Of a stretch of DNA of 64,000 nucleotides, positions 55,918 to 64,000 are shown piece by piece. This DNA is from an uncultured Porphyromonadaceae bacterium (GTDB taxonomy: Bacteria; Bacteroidota; Bacteroidia; Bacteroidales; Barnesiellaceae), in contig UPYI01000011.1 in NCBI GenBank assembly GCA_900538555.1, positions 1-64,000 on the forward strand. Direction: 5' to 3'. Position numbers and translations under genes: made by a program. Under the pieces are notes generated by a model, which worked only from the letters and a program-made list of their open reading frames with translations, was not told the DNA's origin and made no database searches. Numbering within the stretch: the stretch's first letter is position 1; each line of letters begins with the position of its first letter.

Positions 55918-57069
55918 CTATTCCAGACAACGGCGATAAACGTGCAACAGATCTTCCGCCAATGAAGCACGATCGAAACGGCGCACATACGCCCTGCCCC
56001 GGGTAATCATGGATTCGCGCAATTGTTCGTCGGACAGTACCCGGTTCATCGCTTCCGCCATAGCCGTCGCATCATCCGGATCGACATAAAGCGAATCGGG
56101 ACCTCCGGCTTCTTCCAGACACGACCCCGTCGCGCCTATCACCGGCACACCGGCATTCAATGCCTCGATAATCGGAATACCGAAACCTTCGAAATAGGAC
56201 GGATAGACAAACAGCGAAGCCAAACGGTAAAGCACCGGCAAATCTATGCCGTTTACCCGATGCAGGATGTGCAGGCGCGACGACAGCCCATGATCCTCAG
56301 CATAACGGACTACCTCGTCGGTATAAGCCGTATGACGACCTACCGCCACCAAATGTACAGACGCATCTACCTGCGATAATGCTTTCACCGCCAGCAACAG
56401 GTTTTTCCGCGACTCGATACTGCCAACGTTCAACATAAAGCGTTCGGGCAAACGATAAGCCCTGCGTACCCGCTCCGATTCCGAGTCGGGCACTTCACGG
56501 GCAAAGACTTCGCTACACCCCTGATACACCACATCTATTTTATCGGGATCTATATCGTAAAATTGCACGATGTCGCGCTTCGTACATTCGCTCACCGCTA
56601 CCACACGAGTAGCATTCCGGCAAGCCGATTTGAATTTCTTATCGTAAATGCGACGGTCTATCGCCCCGTAATATTCGGGATAACGCAAAAAAATCAGATC
56701 ATGGATAGTCACCACCGAACGGATGCCTGCCGAGTTCAGCCCGGTCGGCAGCTCGTTGCTCAACCCGTGAAACAGTTCCACACCGTCGCGCCGCAAGTCG
56801 GCAGCCATACCATAGGTACGCCACCACGAACGAAGTATGCCGGGATAATGTCCGGCAGGCAAGTGTGACGAAACGTTTCCGTATTCAAGCAATCGGGCAT
56901 AATCGGCATTGTCGCGCAATTTCGGGATGTAAAGGCGCAAGCGGCTATCGGGCAGACGCTCCGCCATCGACGAAATAATAAACCGGCTGTAATTCCCCAG
57001 TCCGGTGAAATTGGCTACCGCCCGTTTGGCATCATAACCGATCACCCGCGAAGTCAGCAAATCGTCCAT
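55918..57069 (-). CDS. GT4-family glycosyltransferase
   Basis: 383 residues, cytosolic GT-B enzyme. The N-terminal GLGNYSRFI loop and the C-terminal donor site HRVNGIDLPVLYRLASLFVYPSYFEGFGIPIIEAL (E-x7-E motif: EGFGIPIIE, about residue 295) are typical of GT4 mannosyl- or glucosyltransferases. NVGSIESRKNLLLAVKAL marks the start of the second Rossmann domain. Acceptor unknown; surface polysaccharide is likely. Two promoters lie upstream. It is a single-gene unit. Confidence 0.9.
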   Translation of the reverse strand: MDDLLTSRVIGYDAKRAVANFTGLGNYSRFIISSMAERLPDSRLRLYIPKLRDNADYARLLEYGNVSSHLPAGHYPGILRSWWRTYGMAADLRRDGVELFHGLSNELPTGLNSAGIRSVVTIHDLIFLRYPEYYGAIDRRIYDKKFKSACRNATRVVAVSECTKRDIVQFYDIDPDKIDVVYQGCSEVFAREVPDSESERVRRAYRLPERFMLNVGSIESRKNLLLAVKALSQVDASVHLVAVGRHTAYTDEVVRYAEDHGLSSRLHILHRVNGIDLPVLYRLASLFVYPSYFEGFGIPIIEALNAGVPVIGATGSCLEEAGGPDSLYVDPDDATAMAEAMNRVLSDEQLRESMITRGRAYVRRFDRASLAEDLLHVYRRCLE

Positions 57070-57092
57070 CTTATTATCTTATTACAATACAA

Positions 57093-57124
57093 CAAAAATA
57101 GTGTAAACCGCATATAAAACCAAA
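57093..57124 (-). promoter_or_regulatory. Promoter P1 of the GT4 gene
   Basis: On the minus strand TTTG (57124-57121), a 20-bp spacer and TATTTTTG (57100-57093) match both consensus boxes exactly, 24 bases before the start codon. Confidence 0.8.
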
Positions 57125-57150
57125 TCGTCGGGACGCAATAACACTCCGGA

Positions 57151-57181
57151 CAAAGATACCCGATAGCGTTCCTTCCCGAAA
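57151..57181 (-). promoter_or_regulatory. Promoter P2 of the GT4 gene
   Basis: On the minus strand TTTC (57181-57178), 19 bp, TATCTTTG (57158-57151). It would add a longer leader to the same gene. Confidence 0.6.
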
Positions 57182-57257
57182 ATAAATCCCATCCAAACCC
57201 TTGCAATATCGTAAAGGTCTCCCGATTCTCAAAAAACTACTATCCCACAAAGCGATT

Positions 57258-57647
57258 TTATACATCTTTCCTCCGCAGTAATTCCGCCCGGAAGGCATCA
57301 CCATTTTCGGGCGATACAAAGCAGCGCGAACCGTTGCGAAGTACGAGATTGAATCCTCGGGAAGAAACTGCCGTCCACGAAAAAAGTCGGGTAGCCGGTT
57401 GCACATCGGCGATATCGGACAAAGCAATGCGCCGCAATGGCAACACTCCGCGGAATACCGTAAGCGTATCGTCGTCCAACCGATATTCCGTCTTTACCAG
57501 CATCTGCGACAATACTACATTTATCGCCAACAACAATACCGCCCAAACAATCCGATGAAACCAAAACAATGCAGCCATTGCCAACAGCATTGCTGTCAGT
57601 AGGGTGATAAACAACGCCCCGGGTTTCGTTTTAAATGTCCTTTGCAT
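57258..57647 (-). CDS. PH-domain-like membrane protein
   Basis: 129 residues from ATG 57647 (the frame to 57683 adds 12 residues without support). Two hydrophobic segments (about 13-47, ALFITLLTAMLLAMAALFWF and WAVLLLAINVVLS) precede a bacterial PH-like domain (about 50-125) with YRLDDDTLTVFRGVLPLRRI, as in YdbS/YdbT-like proteins. Function unknown; such proteins are membrane-associated and often stress-related. Its promoter is in a repeat at 57670. Confidence 0.78.
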   Translation of the reverse strand: MQRTFKTKPGALFITLLTAMLLAMAALFWFHRIVWAVLLLAINVVLSQMLVKTEYRLDDDTLTVFRGVLPLRRIALSDIADVQPATRLFSWTAVSSRGFNLVLRNGSRCFVSPENGDAFRAELLRRKDV

Positions 57648-57669
57648 AAAAATAGATAATAGATTTATG

Positions 57670-57770
57670 CAAAGATAATGCAAATCGAGAGCAAAGACAT
57701 CAAACTTGTTTGAATGGCTATGCCGAGATGCCGCTTATCTTCTACAAAGATAATGCAAGCCGAAAACAGA
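57670..57770 (-). repeat. Promoter-carrying repeats, two copies facing the PH-domain gene
   Basis: On the minus strand TATCTTTG occurs at 57677-57670 and at 57752-57745, each within AAAGATAATGCAA(A/G)(T/C)CGA on the opposite strand. The first lies 23 bases before the start codon at 57647. TTTG motifs are 14 and 23 bp upstream of it. Sequences such as ATGCCGAGATGCCGC between the copies recur in this repeat family. Confidence 0.65.
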
Positions 57771-57841
57771 GACAAGTTTACTTAGGGTATGTTAAGGAGA
57801 AGTTTATCTTCTATAAAGATACACATTGTAACAAATCTTCG

Positions 57842-57999
57842 TATCTTTGACTATACCTTAGATACTCCGCCCCGGCAAAGCACAAATAAAATTTGTTTTT
57901 GCTCTCGGCTTATTCGTAATCTTTGGCTACGCCTTAGATACTCCGCCTCGGCAAAGCACAAATAAATTTGTTTTTGCACTCGGCTTATTCGTATCTTTG
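57842..57999 (+). repeat. Tandem promoter repeat (unit 74-76 bp) before nadB
   Basis: The unit running from TCTTTG through CTTAGATACTCCGCC, CGGCAAAGCACAAATAAA, TTTGTTTTTGC and CTCGGCTTATTCGTA occurs twice (57844-57919 and 57920-57993) and begins a third time at 57994. Each junction carries a -7-like box: TATCTTTG (57842-57849), TAATCTTTG (57917-57925, one extra base) and TATCTTTG (57992-57999). The last has TTTG 21 bp upstream (57967-57970) and is the best promoter for nadB. Confidence 0.85.
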
Positions 58000-58192
58000 T
58001 ATAATTTTGCATCGCGGAAAGCACGATGTACAAAAAGTACGGGAGCATAAACAGAAGGGAAAAGGGGCGGCAATTCATGCCCGGTCGAACAGAGTTTCCC
58101 GAAAGTTGTACCGTAAATAAAAAACATCGGGCTTTATATTCGGAAAATAAACACCCGTACCGCATTTCGGCAGGGGGTATAAATAAAATATC

Positions 58193-59776
58193 ATGATACA
58201 GAAATTCGATTTCTTAGTAATCGGATCGGGCATCGCAGGCATGAGCTTCGCGCTGAAAGTTGCCCACAAAGGCAAAGTAGCCCTGATCTGTAAAACCGAA
58301 CTGGAAGAAGCGAATACCTATTTCGCACAAGGGGGTGTCGCCTCGGTCACCAATACTTTGGTCGATAATTTCGACAAACACATAGAAGACACGATGATTG
58401 CCGGCGACTGGATCAGCGACCGTGCCGCAGTCGAAAAAGTCGTACGTGAAGCACCTTCACAAATCAAAGAACTCATCGAATGGGGCGTCAGCTTCGATAA
58501 AAACGAAAAAGGCGAATTCGATCTGCACCGCGAAGGCGGACACTCCGAATTCCGTATCCTCCACCATAAGGACAATACCGGCGCAGAGATTCAAGACAGT
58601 TTGATACGCGCCGTCAAACAACACCCGAATATCACGATACTCGAAAAGCATTTCGCAATCGAGATCATCACCCAACACCATTTAGGTGTCACCGTTACCC
58701 GACAGACTCCCGATATCGAATGCTACGGTGCGTATGTACTCGATCTGGAAACCGGATCGGTAGATACATTCCTGTCGAAAGTGACCCTGATCGCCACCGG
58801 AGGCGTAGGTGCCGTGTACCAGACAACCACCAACCCGCTGGTAGCTACCGGCGACGGTATCGCCATGGTATACCGCGCCAAAGGCACGGTGAAAGATATG
58901 GAATTCATACAGTTCCATCCCACCGCCCTTTATCACCCCGGCGACCGCCCCTCGTTCCTCATCACGGAAGCCATGCGCGGATACGGAGGCGTATTGCGCA
59001 CCAAAGACGGTAAAGAGTTCATGCAGAAATACGACCCGCGTTTATCGCTCGCACCGCGCGATATTGTAGCCCGCGCCATCGACAACGAGATGAAAAACCG
59101 GGGAGACGATCATGTCTACCTCGATGTCACGCACAAAGATGCGGAAGAGACGAAAAAACACTTCCCCAACATCTATGAGAAGTGTCTGAGTCTGGGCATC
59201 GACATCACCAAAGACTATATTCCCGTCGCTCCCGCCGCGCATTACCTTTGCGGCGGTATCAAGGTTGATCTGAATGCCTGCTCGTCCATACGCCGCCTGT
59301 ATGCCGTAGGCGAATGCTCCTGCACCGGATTACACGGAGGCAACCGGTTGGCTTCCAACTCCTTGATCGAAGCTGTCGTTTATGCCGACGCCGCTGCCAA
59401 ACATTCGTTGAGCGTACTCGACCAATACAGTTACCGCGAGGATATTCCCGAATGGAACGACGAAGGTACGCAATCGCCCGAAGAGATGGTACTGATCACA
59501 CAAAGTGTCAAGGAGGTGGGACAGATCATGAGTACATACGTCGGAATCGTACGTTCCGATCTGCGCCTGAAACGGGCATGGGACCGGTTGGATATTCTTT
59601 ACGAAGAGACCGAAAGCCTGTTTAAACGGAGCAAGGTTTCACGCGAGATTTGCGAATTGCGCAACATGATCAATACCGGCTATCTGATCATGCGGCAGGC
59701 AATGGAACGCAAGGAAAGCCGCGGATTGCACTACACGATCGACTATCCGCACAAGAAAGACGAATACCATTCCTAA
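58193..59776 (+). CDS. nadB: L-aspartate oxidase
   Basis: 527 residues. FAD-binding GSGIAGMSFALKVA (about 11-24), ANTYFAQGGVASV, and the active-site region EFIQFHPTALYHPGDRPSFLITEAMRG-type sequence (key His, Thr, Arg, Glu) are visible, followed by GGIKVDLN and GGNRLASNSLIEAVV. It oxidises aspartate to iminoaspartate, the first step of NAD synthesis. No nadA or nadC is adjacent. Transcription probably starts in the tandem repeat upstream, giving a leader near 190 bases. Confidence 0.97.
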   Translation: MIQKFDFLVIGSGIAGMSFALKVAHKGKVALICKTELEEANTYFAQGGVASVTNTLVDNFDKHIEDTMIAGDWISDRAAVEKVVREAPSQIKELIEWGVSFDKNEKGEFDLHREGGHSEFRILHHKDNTGAEIQDSLIRAVKQHPNITILEKHFAIEIITQHHLGVTVTRQTPDIECYGAYVLDLETGSVDTFLSKVTLIATGGVGAVYQTTTNPLVATGDGIAMVYRAKGTVKDMEFIQFHPTALYHPGDRPSFLITEAMRGYGGVLRTKDGKEFMQKYDPRLSLAPRDIVARAIDNEMKNRGDDHVYLDVTHKDAEETKKHFPNIYEKCLSLGIDITKDYIPVAPAAHYLCGGIKVDLNACSSIRRLYAVGECSCTGLHGGNRLASNSLIEAVVYADAAAKHSLSVLDQYSYREDIPEWNDEGTQSPEEMVLITQSVKEVGQIMSTYVGIVRSDLRLKRAWDRLDILYEETESLFKRSKVSREICELRNMINTGYLIMRQAMERKESRGLHYTIDYPHKKDEYHS

Positions 59777-59784
59777 AAAAAGAC

Positions 59785-59834
59785 AAACGACACGCCCGAA
59801 GTCTTCTATCCGACTTCGGGCGTGTCGTTTTTAT
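59785..59834. terminator. Terminator after nadB
   Basis: AAACGACACGCCCGAAGTC pairs with GACTTCGGGCGTGTCGTTT (19 bp, 8-nt loop) and ends in TTTTT on the plus strand. The AAAAAA before it could serve the opposite strand. Confidence 0.93.
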
Positions 59835-59989
59835 AAAACGGAATCGGAAAAGGCGGGGCATAACGGACTATCGGACGGTGTTATCATCGCAAGCGGGGTA
59901 AAGCCGTTTACGTCGCAGACCCTGTTGCACGCACCCCTATTCTCTACCGACAACCGTTGCAAGAGAATAGAGATCGGAATGGATATGCT

Positions 59990-61672
59990 CTATACGACGA
60001 CATCGGAACGGCTTTCCGCCCGTCCTATTTTCAGAAGCTCCTCCTCCAATTTATTACGGTCGCCCTTAGCCTTGTTGCGCACCTTAGCCCGATAATTATA
60101 TATCGTAGTCAATGAATAGCGCAGGAACTTTGCGATGCGGTCGCTGTCCGAAATGCCGAGACGTATCAGCGCGAATATTCTGAGTTCGGTATTGAGAGAA
60201 CCTCTCTTCTTCGGCAAGATCGCCTCTTCCGGCAGAAGCAACCGGTTGAAATCCTCGACAAAGGTAGGATAGAGTTGCAGGAAAGTCTTGTCGAACTGAT
60301 CGTAAAACGCTTTCAACTCATCGTCGATAAAGGTTGTCGATTTAACGAACTTCTTCAATTCGTCGGGTCGTCCGGAGCCGACCAGCTTCGCGACCGATTT
60401 CCGATAAGAGTCGAGCTTGTCTATATACACGAGACACTGGTCCATATACCTGCCGATATACACCTCTTTCAGTTCGGATATTTCGGCAATGGCATCGTTC
60501 GCTTCGCAAAGCCTTTCGTTCGACTCTTTCAATTGCTCGGTCAGGTCGTTGAGTTGCAAATAGGCGGTTTCCGTTTCCCGGCGGGCATTGGCTATTCTCT
60601 GCATCTGTTTCCGCATATAGACAAGAAAAGCGACAAGTACCAGCGACAGCAAGGTAATGATGGCGATAGTCCTTACAAGCACATTTTTCTGGCTTTCTAT
60701 GGTCTCTACATATATCCCGTTGATCATGGGGTACGAATCGTTCATCTCCACAATCCGCTGCCGGGCATTGCATTTGGCGGCATCGTCCACGGCGATCGAC
60801 ATAAAATCATACGCCCGATTCAAATCCCCTTCCTTGTAAAGCAATAAAGCCAGCTCGCGCAACGAGATATATTCCCGTACCGAAGATTTCATATCCGATA
60901 TGGCAGAGAGTATCAGCAATTCCTTTTGCTTTTCCGCATTTTTAAGTTTCGCATAGGATTCTGCCAAAGTCCATGAGCAGATAGCGTTCTCGTGTTCCGA
61001 CAGTTCGCGGTTCGACATGAACGAGTTCAACACGTCGATCGCCTCCGAAGGCATCCCCTTGACATTCAACAGATCTGCCTTTGTAATGACATGCGACAAG
61101 GAATTGGGATCATTCACGGCGATCAAAGAATCCCTATACATATTGGTCATCTCGGCATACTTCCGTTTTTCGGGCAAGAACACGGCATAATCCGCCAACC
61201 TGCCGTACACCGTACGTTTGATATGGTAGTAATACGGACGGAGGTATCCGGGCAATTGGTCCATTCCGATCGAATCCACGATTTCGAGGGTTTCATGATA
61301 CATGCCGGTCGCACTCAATATACTTGCCCGATTCATCCTCGCATTCATGATCAGAGCCTGATCGCCTATTCTCCGGGCAACAGTCTCCTGACGCAAACTG
61401 ATATTGTATGCCGAATCGGCATTGAACGGATGATATTCGTCGAACAGCACCCTGAGTGCTTCGAACGTTTCCCGATCATTCTCCGTCCGGAAAAGATTAT
61501 CCCGTAATTCCGACAACCGGGCTTCCTTTTCCGCCAGATAGATCGCCCGGTTTGCAATGACATCATCCAACTGCTTCATGAGAGAATCCACAGCCGAATG
61601 TCCGGATGCCGAAACCCGACATACATCGAAAAGGGACAGCAACAATATGAAGTGTATCAAAAGCGTTTTCAT
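59990..61672 (-). CDS. DUF6377-type TPR membrane regulator
   Basis: 560 residues from ATG 61672, which gives a proper signal peptide (KTLLIHFILLLSLFDVC). TPR-like helices fill about 30-320, a membrane helix lies at about 331-355, a coiled coil follows, and the C-terminal part (about 490-545) has RIFALIRLGISDSDRIAKFLRYSLTTIYNYRAKVRNK-like HTH character (LxxxxIYNYR). The arrangement is that of Bacteroidales DUF6377 proteins, which often neighbour Sus-like loci. A role in controlling the glycan operon beginning beyond 64000 is likely but not shown. Confidence 0.82.
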   Translation of the reverse strand: MKTLLIHFILLLSLFDVCRVSASGHSAVDSLMKQLDDVIANRAIYLAEKEARLSELRDNLFRTENDRETFEALRVLFDEYHPFNADSAYNISLRQETVARRIGDQALIMNARMNRASILSATGMYHETLEIVDSIGMDQLPGYLRPYYYHIKRTVYGRLADYAVFLPEKRKYAEMTNMYRDSLIAVNDPNSLSHVITKADLLNVKGMPSEAIDVLNSFMSNRELSEHENAICSWTLAESYAKLKNAEKQKELLILSAISDMKSSVREYISLRELALLLYKEGDLNRAYDFMSIAVDDAAKCNARQRIVEMNDSYPMINGIYVETIESQKNVLVRTIAIITLLSLVLVAFLVYMRKQMQRIANARRETETAYLQLNDLTEQLKESNERLCEANDAIAEISELKEVYIGRYMDQCLVYIDKLDSYRKSVAKLVGSGRPDELKKFVKSTTFIDDELKAFYDQFDKTFLQLYPTFVEDFNRLLLPEEAILPKKRGSLNTELRIFALIRLGISDSDRIAKFLRYSLTTIYNYRAKVRNKAKGDRNKLEEELLKIGRAESRSDVVV

Positions 61673-61765
61673 ACCAACTGTAAAATTAATGAATTTTTGC
61701 ATCGGGGGTGAAACAATCGTCAGTAAAAAATGACCCGGAAACATATATCCGGATTTCCCTTTATG

Positions 61766-61810
61766 ACAAGGAACAAAGGGGTTGCCAAAACATGAGTTTC
61801 GATGCAACCC
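61766..61810 (-). terminator. Terminator of the GH31-SusF-like operon
   Basis: AAAGGGGTTGC and GCAACCCCTTT form the stem with an inner AAAC/GTTT pairing. It lies 31 bases after the SusF-like stop codon. It is nearly the same sequence as the terminator at 8640-8684. Confidence 0.8.
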
Positions 61811-61840
61811 CTTTTTCGGTATCGGGAGAGTGAAAAAGAT

Positions 61841-63169
61841 CTATTTTATCATCAGCTTCGTTGCTTTCCGTCCCTCCACCTTGATACAAACGCCGGTTGA
61901 AGGTTCGTAAAGTTTCATCCCTTGCAGATTGTAATAACATACGTCCGGATGCTGCTCCGACGTATCGACCGCCTCTATTCCGGCATTTTGTTTTCCGGGA
62001 ATCTCCACAGTCCCGGACGGTCCTAAATAAACCCCTTTCAGCACCTCTGTCCTTGTATTGAGTTCAAGACGATACATGCCGTCTTTCTCTATCGTCCATT
62101 TCAGATCGTCGCCGCCGGAAATCCGGGCAGAGCTTTCCCCGATAGCCGGAGCATCCGCGACATAAGGGTGATATGTATCGCGAAACCAGTCCTGTGCCGT
62201 AAGTATCTTAAATTTATCGGGTTCGTCCGGCTCTATCACCGCACCGCCGGATGCTGTCTTTTTATCCCAACCGATCCTAAGCTCACCTTCCCAGACCATC
62301 ACCTCCGGATCGGCGGGATCGGGGAAAAAGAGACAATTGCTTTCGTCCCAATAGTTCCAAGCACGTTCGCAGCAACCACCCACAAGGTAGAGCACCGAAG
62401 CCGGACGATATTTACGGCACATGTACGAACGGCTGGCAAGGTCGAGGTATATGGTATAATCACCGCCTACCATGACGCTCCACCCGACCGCATTCCTATC
62501 AGCGGTAGCATACAGCGGATTATAGAAACCCTCTCCGAACGAAATATCCACGTCGCTGAACCGCGGTACATAATATGTAGTCTGTTCCGTTTCCGTCGGG
62601 GTATCCATCAACTTGACAGAGCCCGGTTTCAGACGAACGGATTGTTTGAACTCGGTATCGAACAGGTTCGAAATCTCGATCGCCCGGTTGTCGGTAGCCG
62701 TTCCCGACAAATAGAACTTATCGGGCCATTGAGCGGTCTCTACCGGTTCTTTCACCGTCATCCTCATACTTGTAAGATCGACGACAACGGTATAGTTTCC
62801 GGTTTCCGCTACCCGAAATTTGCAATCCCGGTTACCGTCCAATGCCCAGTCCGCATAAAACTCAATCGCATGAATCTCGCCGATTCCCACCGTAAGATTG
62901 CTGCCGGCAGCCACAATATGCTTGTGCCATGCCTCGCGGTTGTTCATAAACTTGAAATCTTTTCCGCCGGCAAGTCTACCCGTCCATTCAAACACGCCAT
63001 CGGCGATCTTGGTCATCCCGTCGGCTTTGCCCAAATCCCACGAAGCAGGGGTTGCATCCCCGACGATGTATATCTGCCCGTATTCTATCGAATTGGACAG
63101 GTCTTGTCCGACAGCCGATAAAGTGCAGATTATAAGAGAGGTTATAAATAATATCCGTTTCATGTTCAT
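61841..63169 (-). CDS. SusF/SusE-like secreted glycan-binding protein
   Basis: 442 residues. A signal peptide (about 1-20) precedes three beta-sandwich units of the SusF/SusE kind: YIVGDATPASWDLGKADG with the aromatic pair (about 33-130), KFYLSGTATDNRAIEIS (about 150-255) and LYLVGGCCERAWNYWDESN (about 265-380). The last 40 residues resemble a Bacteroidales sorting tail (YYNLQGMKLYEPSTGVCIKV). Unlike true SusF it has no lipobox. It should bind starch-like or alpha-glucan chains, matching the GH31 upstream. Its ATG overlaps the GH31 stop by 4 bases (coupled translation). Confidence 0.83.
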   Translation of the reverse strand: MNMKRILFITSLIICTLSAVGQDLSNSIEYGQIYIVGDATPASWDLGKADGMTKIADGVFEWTGRLAGGKDFKFMNNREAWHKHIVAAGSNLTVGIGEIHAIEFYADWALDGNRDCKFRVAETGNYTVVVDLTSMRMTVKEPVETAQWPDKFYLSGTATDNRAIEISNLFDTEFKQSVRLKPGSVKLMDTPTETEQTTYYVPRFSDVDISFGEGFYNPLYATADRNAVGWSVMVGGDYTIYLDLASRSYMCRKYRPASVLYLVGGCCERAWNYWDESNCLFFPDPADPEVMVWEGELRIGWDKKTASGGAVIEPDEPDKFKILTAQDWFRDTYHPYVADAPAIGESSARISGGDDLKWTIEKDGMYRLELNTRTEVLKGVYLGPSGTVEIPGKQNAGIEAVDTSEQHPDVCYYNLQGMKLYEPSTGVCIKVEGRKATKLMIK

Positions 63170-64000
63170 TTGTAGATTTTATTGATTGTCTGGTGTTGGT
63201 CGGCTTTGACCCGGCAGATATACATGGCGGGAGCAAGCCGGGTCAGATTCTCGTTAATGGCGGAAATGTCGGCATAGTTCTTACGCAGGCACTCGACCCC
63301 AGCCAAATTGAAAACCGACAGATCTACATTCCGGCGAATTTCACCGAGGTCTGCGATCAACGCATCGTTCGCCCGGTCGTACGAAACCGTTACAGTCGTT
63401 TCGGGCGTAGCCGCAATCCCACCCGATTCGGAATAGACCACACACACTTCGATTTTTTCACCGCAACTTGTTTCGGGGATTCCGATCCTCAGATTTTTCT
63501 TTTCCGCATCGTAGCTCCAAGAGGCGGATTCCACCGCCTCGCCATTGAGCCGGACAGATTCCGGATAACCGGCATTGAAAATATCGAGCGTCCACGAACG
63601 TCCCGGAACAAGCCCGTCAGCCGAACCTTGCCGCGGTTCGATCGTATAGGTCTCGACTTTGCCCGATACGGTGTGATTGAACCGCGTAGTGGCATAAGCC
63701 GTCGCATAGTCGCTGTTGTCGCCTTTGTCCTCGTAAAGAGATGCCGAACCGTCGGCACCCGCCACTACTTTCAAAATCAGTTCCGACGGCTTTTCGGTCA
63801 CATTCCTGACCGTCGGCGGGTTGAACGGTATCACGGCTCCCTCTTTGAAGAAATAAGGAATCTCATTCTGCGCGAAATCCATTGTCATCACACACGGACC
63901 TTCGATCAGCCTGCCGGTCGATACGCTCCACCAGTTCCCTTCGGGAAACCAGATCTCTTTGGCAGTCGTCCTGCCATTTGCCGACGCTTCGGTAACGGGT
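63166..64000 (-). CDS. GH31 glycoside hydrolase, C-terminal part (cut by window edge)
   Basis: 278 residues visible; the frame stays open to base 64000, so the ATG at 63891 is internal. The sequence KEIWFPEGNWWSVSTGRLIEG and the region IPYFFKEGAVIPF are the post-barrel beta domains of GH31 alpha-glucosidases/xylosidases, followed by a domain with YEDKGDNSDYATAYATT. A C-terminal tail (VFNLAGVECLRKN...YICRVKAD) looks like a T9SS-type sorting signal. The catalytic barrel lies outside the window, so the substrate cannot be judged. The stop codon overlaps the next gene's start. Confidence 0.88.
   Translation of the reverse strand, partial: PVTEASANGRTTAKEIWFPEGNWWSVSTGRLIEGPCVMTMDFAQNEIPYFFKEGAVIPFNPPTVRNVTEKPSELILKVVAGADGSASLYEDKGDNSDYATAYATTRFNHTVSGKVETYTIEPRQGSADGLVPGRSWTLDIFNAGYPESVRLNGEAVESASWSYDAEKKNLRIGIPETSCGEKIEVCVVYSESGGIAATPETTVTVSYDRANDALIADLGEIRRNVDLSVFNLAGVECLRKNYADISAINENLTRLAPAMYICRVKADQHQTINKIYK

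Noticed and set aside
57842..57999. CRISPR-like array
   Set aside because: Only two full units of about 75 bp without distinct spacers; no cas genes nearby. The units contain promoter boxes.

Overview
The window is chromosomal DNA of a gut-type Bacteroidales bacterium (phylum Bacteroidota). The evidence is SusC/SusD pairs, a hybrid two-component regulator (HTCS), lipoproteins with acidic residues after the lipobox, Por-type (T9SS-like) C-terminal tails, and many promoters of the Bacteroides type (TTTG about 20 bp before TAnnTTTG). Base composition looks near 50% GC and the tails resemble Barnesiella-like genomes, but I cannot fix the genus.

Layout. 1-2874: end of a tRNA-Asn, a HAD phosphatase, then a cobalamin riboswitch in front of a MetE-like gene whose two zinc-ligand cysteines are serines. 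2875-8717: a repeat-rich gap, an EamA transporter, an AraC regulator, a glycosyltransferase, a small lipoprotein, a GNAT-crcB pair and a second repeat-rich gap.

8718-36443 is a 28-kb polysaccharide utilisation locus (PUL) for alpha-mannan or high-mannose N-glycan. On the minus strand one long operon reads Ig/LamG lipoprotein, SusE-like lipoprotein, surface GH76, SusC, SusD, second Ig/LamG lipoprotein, giant GH38. Upstream of it lies the HTCS. On the plus strand a divergent operon reads GH92, endonuclease/exonuclease/phosphatase (EEP) lipoprotein, periplasmic GH76, GH125. The likely division of labour is endo-cleavage of the alpha-1,6 backbone at the surface (GH76), SusCD import, removal of alpha-1,2 side chains (GH92), phosphate removal (EEP, inferred), and backbone trimming by GH76 and GH125. 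The gene order resembles the yeast-mannan locus of B. thetaiotaomicron as I remember it.

36623-43242: a membrane-bound TPR-AraC regulator, a beta-helix surface protein, tRNA-Leu(CAA), mannose-1-phosphate guanylyltransferase, deoC, a MazG-like gene and dtd. 43834-53070: a TonB receptor and a small Cys-pair membrane protein with their own promoter, lying between dtd and uvrC; then uvrC, apt, mnmG, ybeY and a SpmA/SpmB-like membrane protein. 53071-58192: an AlkD-like gene, a lower-GC two-gene Doc-type toxin islet, a GT4 glycosyltransferase and a PH-domain protein, flanked by promoter-carrying repeats. 58193-64000: nadB, a DUF6377-type membrane regulator, and the end of a second glycan operon (SusF-like protein and GH31), cut by the window edge.

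The best leads are the Doc-type pair with a 338-residue HTH partner and an apparently leaderless message; the riboswitch-controlled MetE homologue lacking its cysteines; two families of dispersed intergenic repeats, one of which carries promoters; and a receptor cassette that seems to have split a housekeeping operon. No CRISPR array, insertion sequence, prophage or rRNA was seen.
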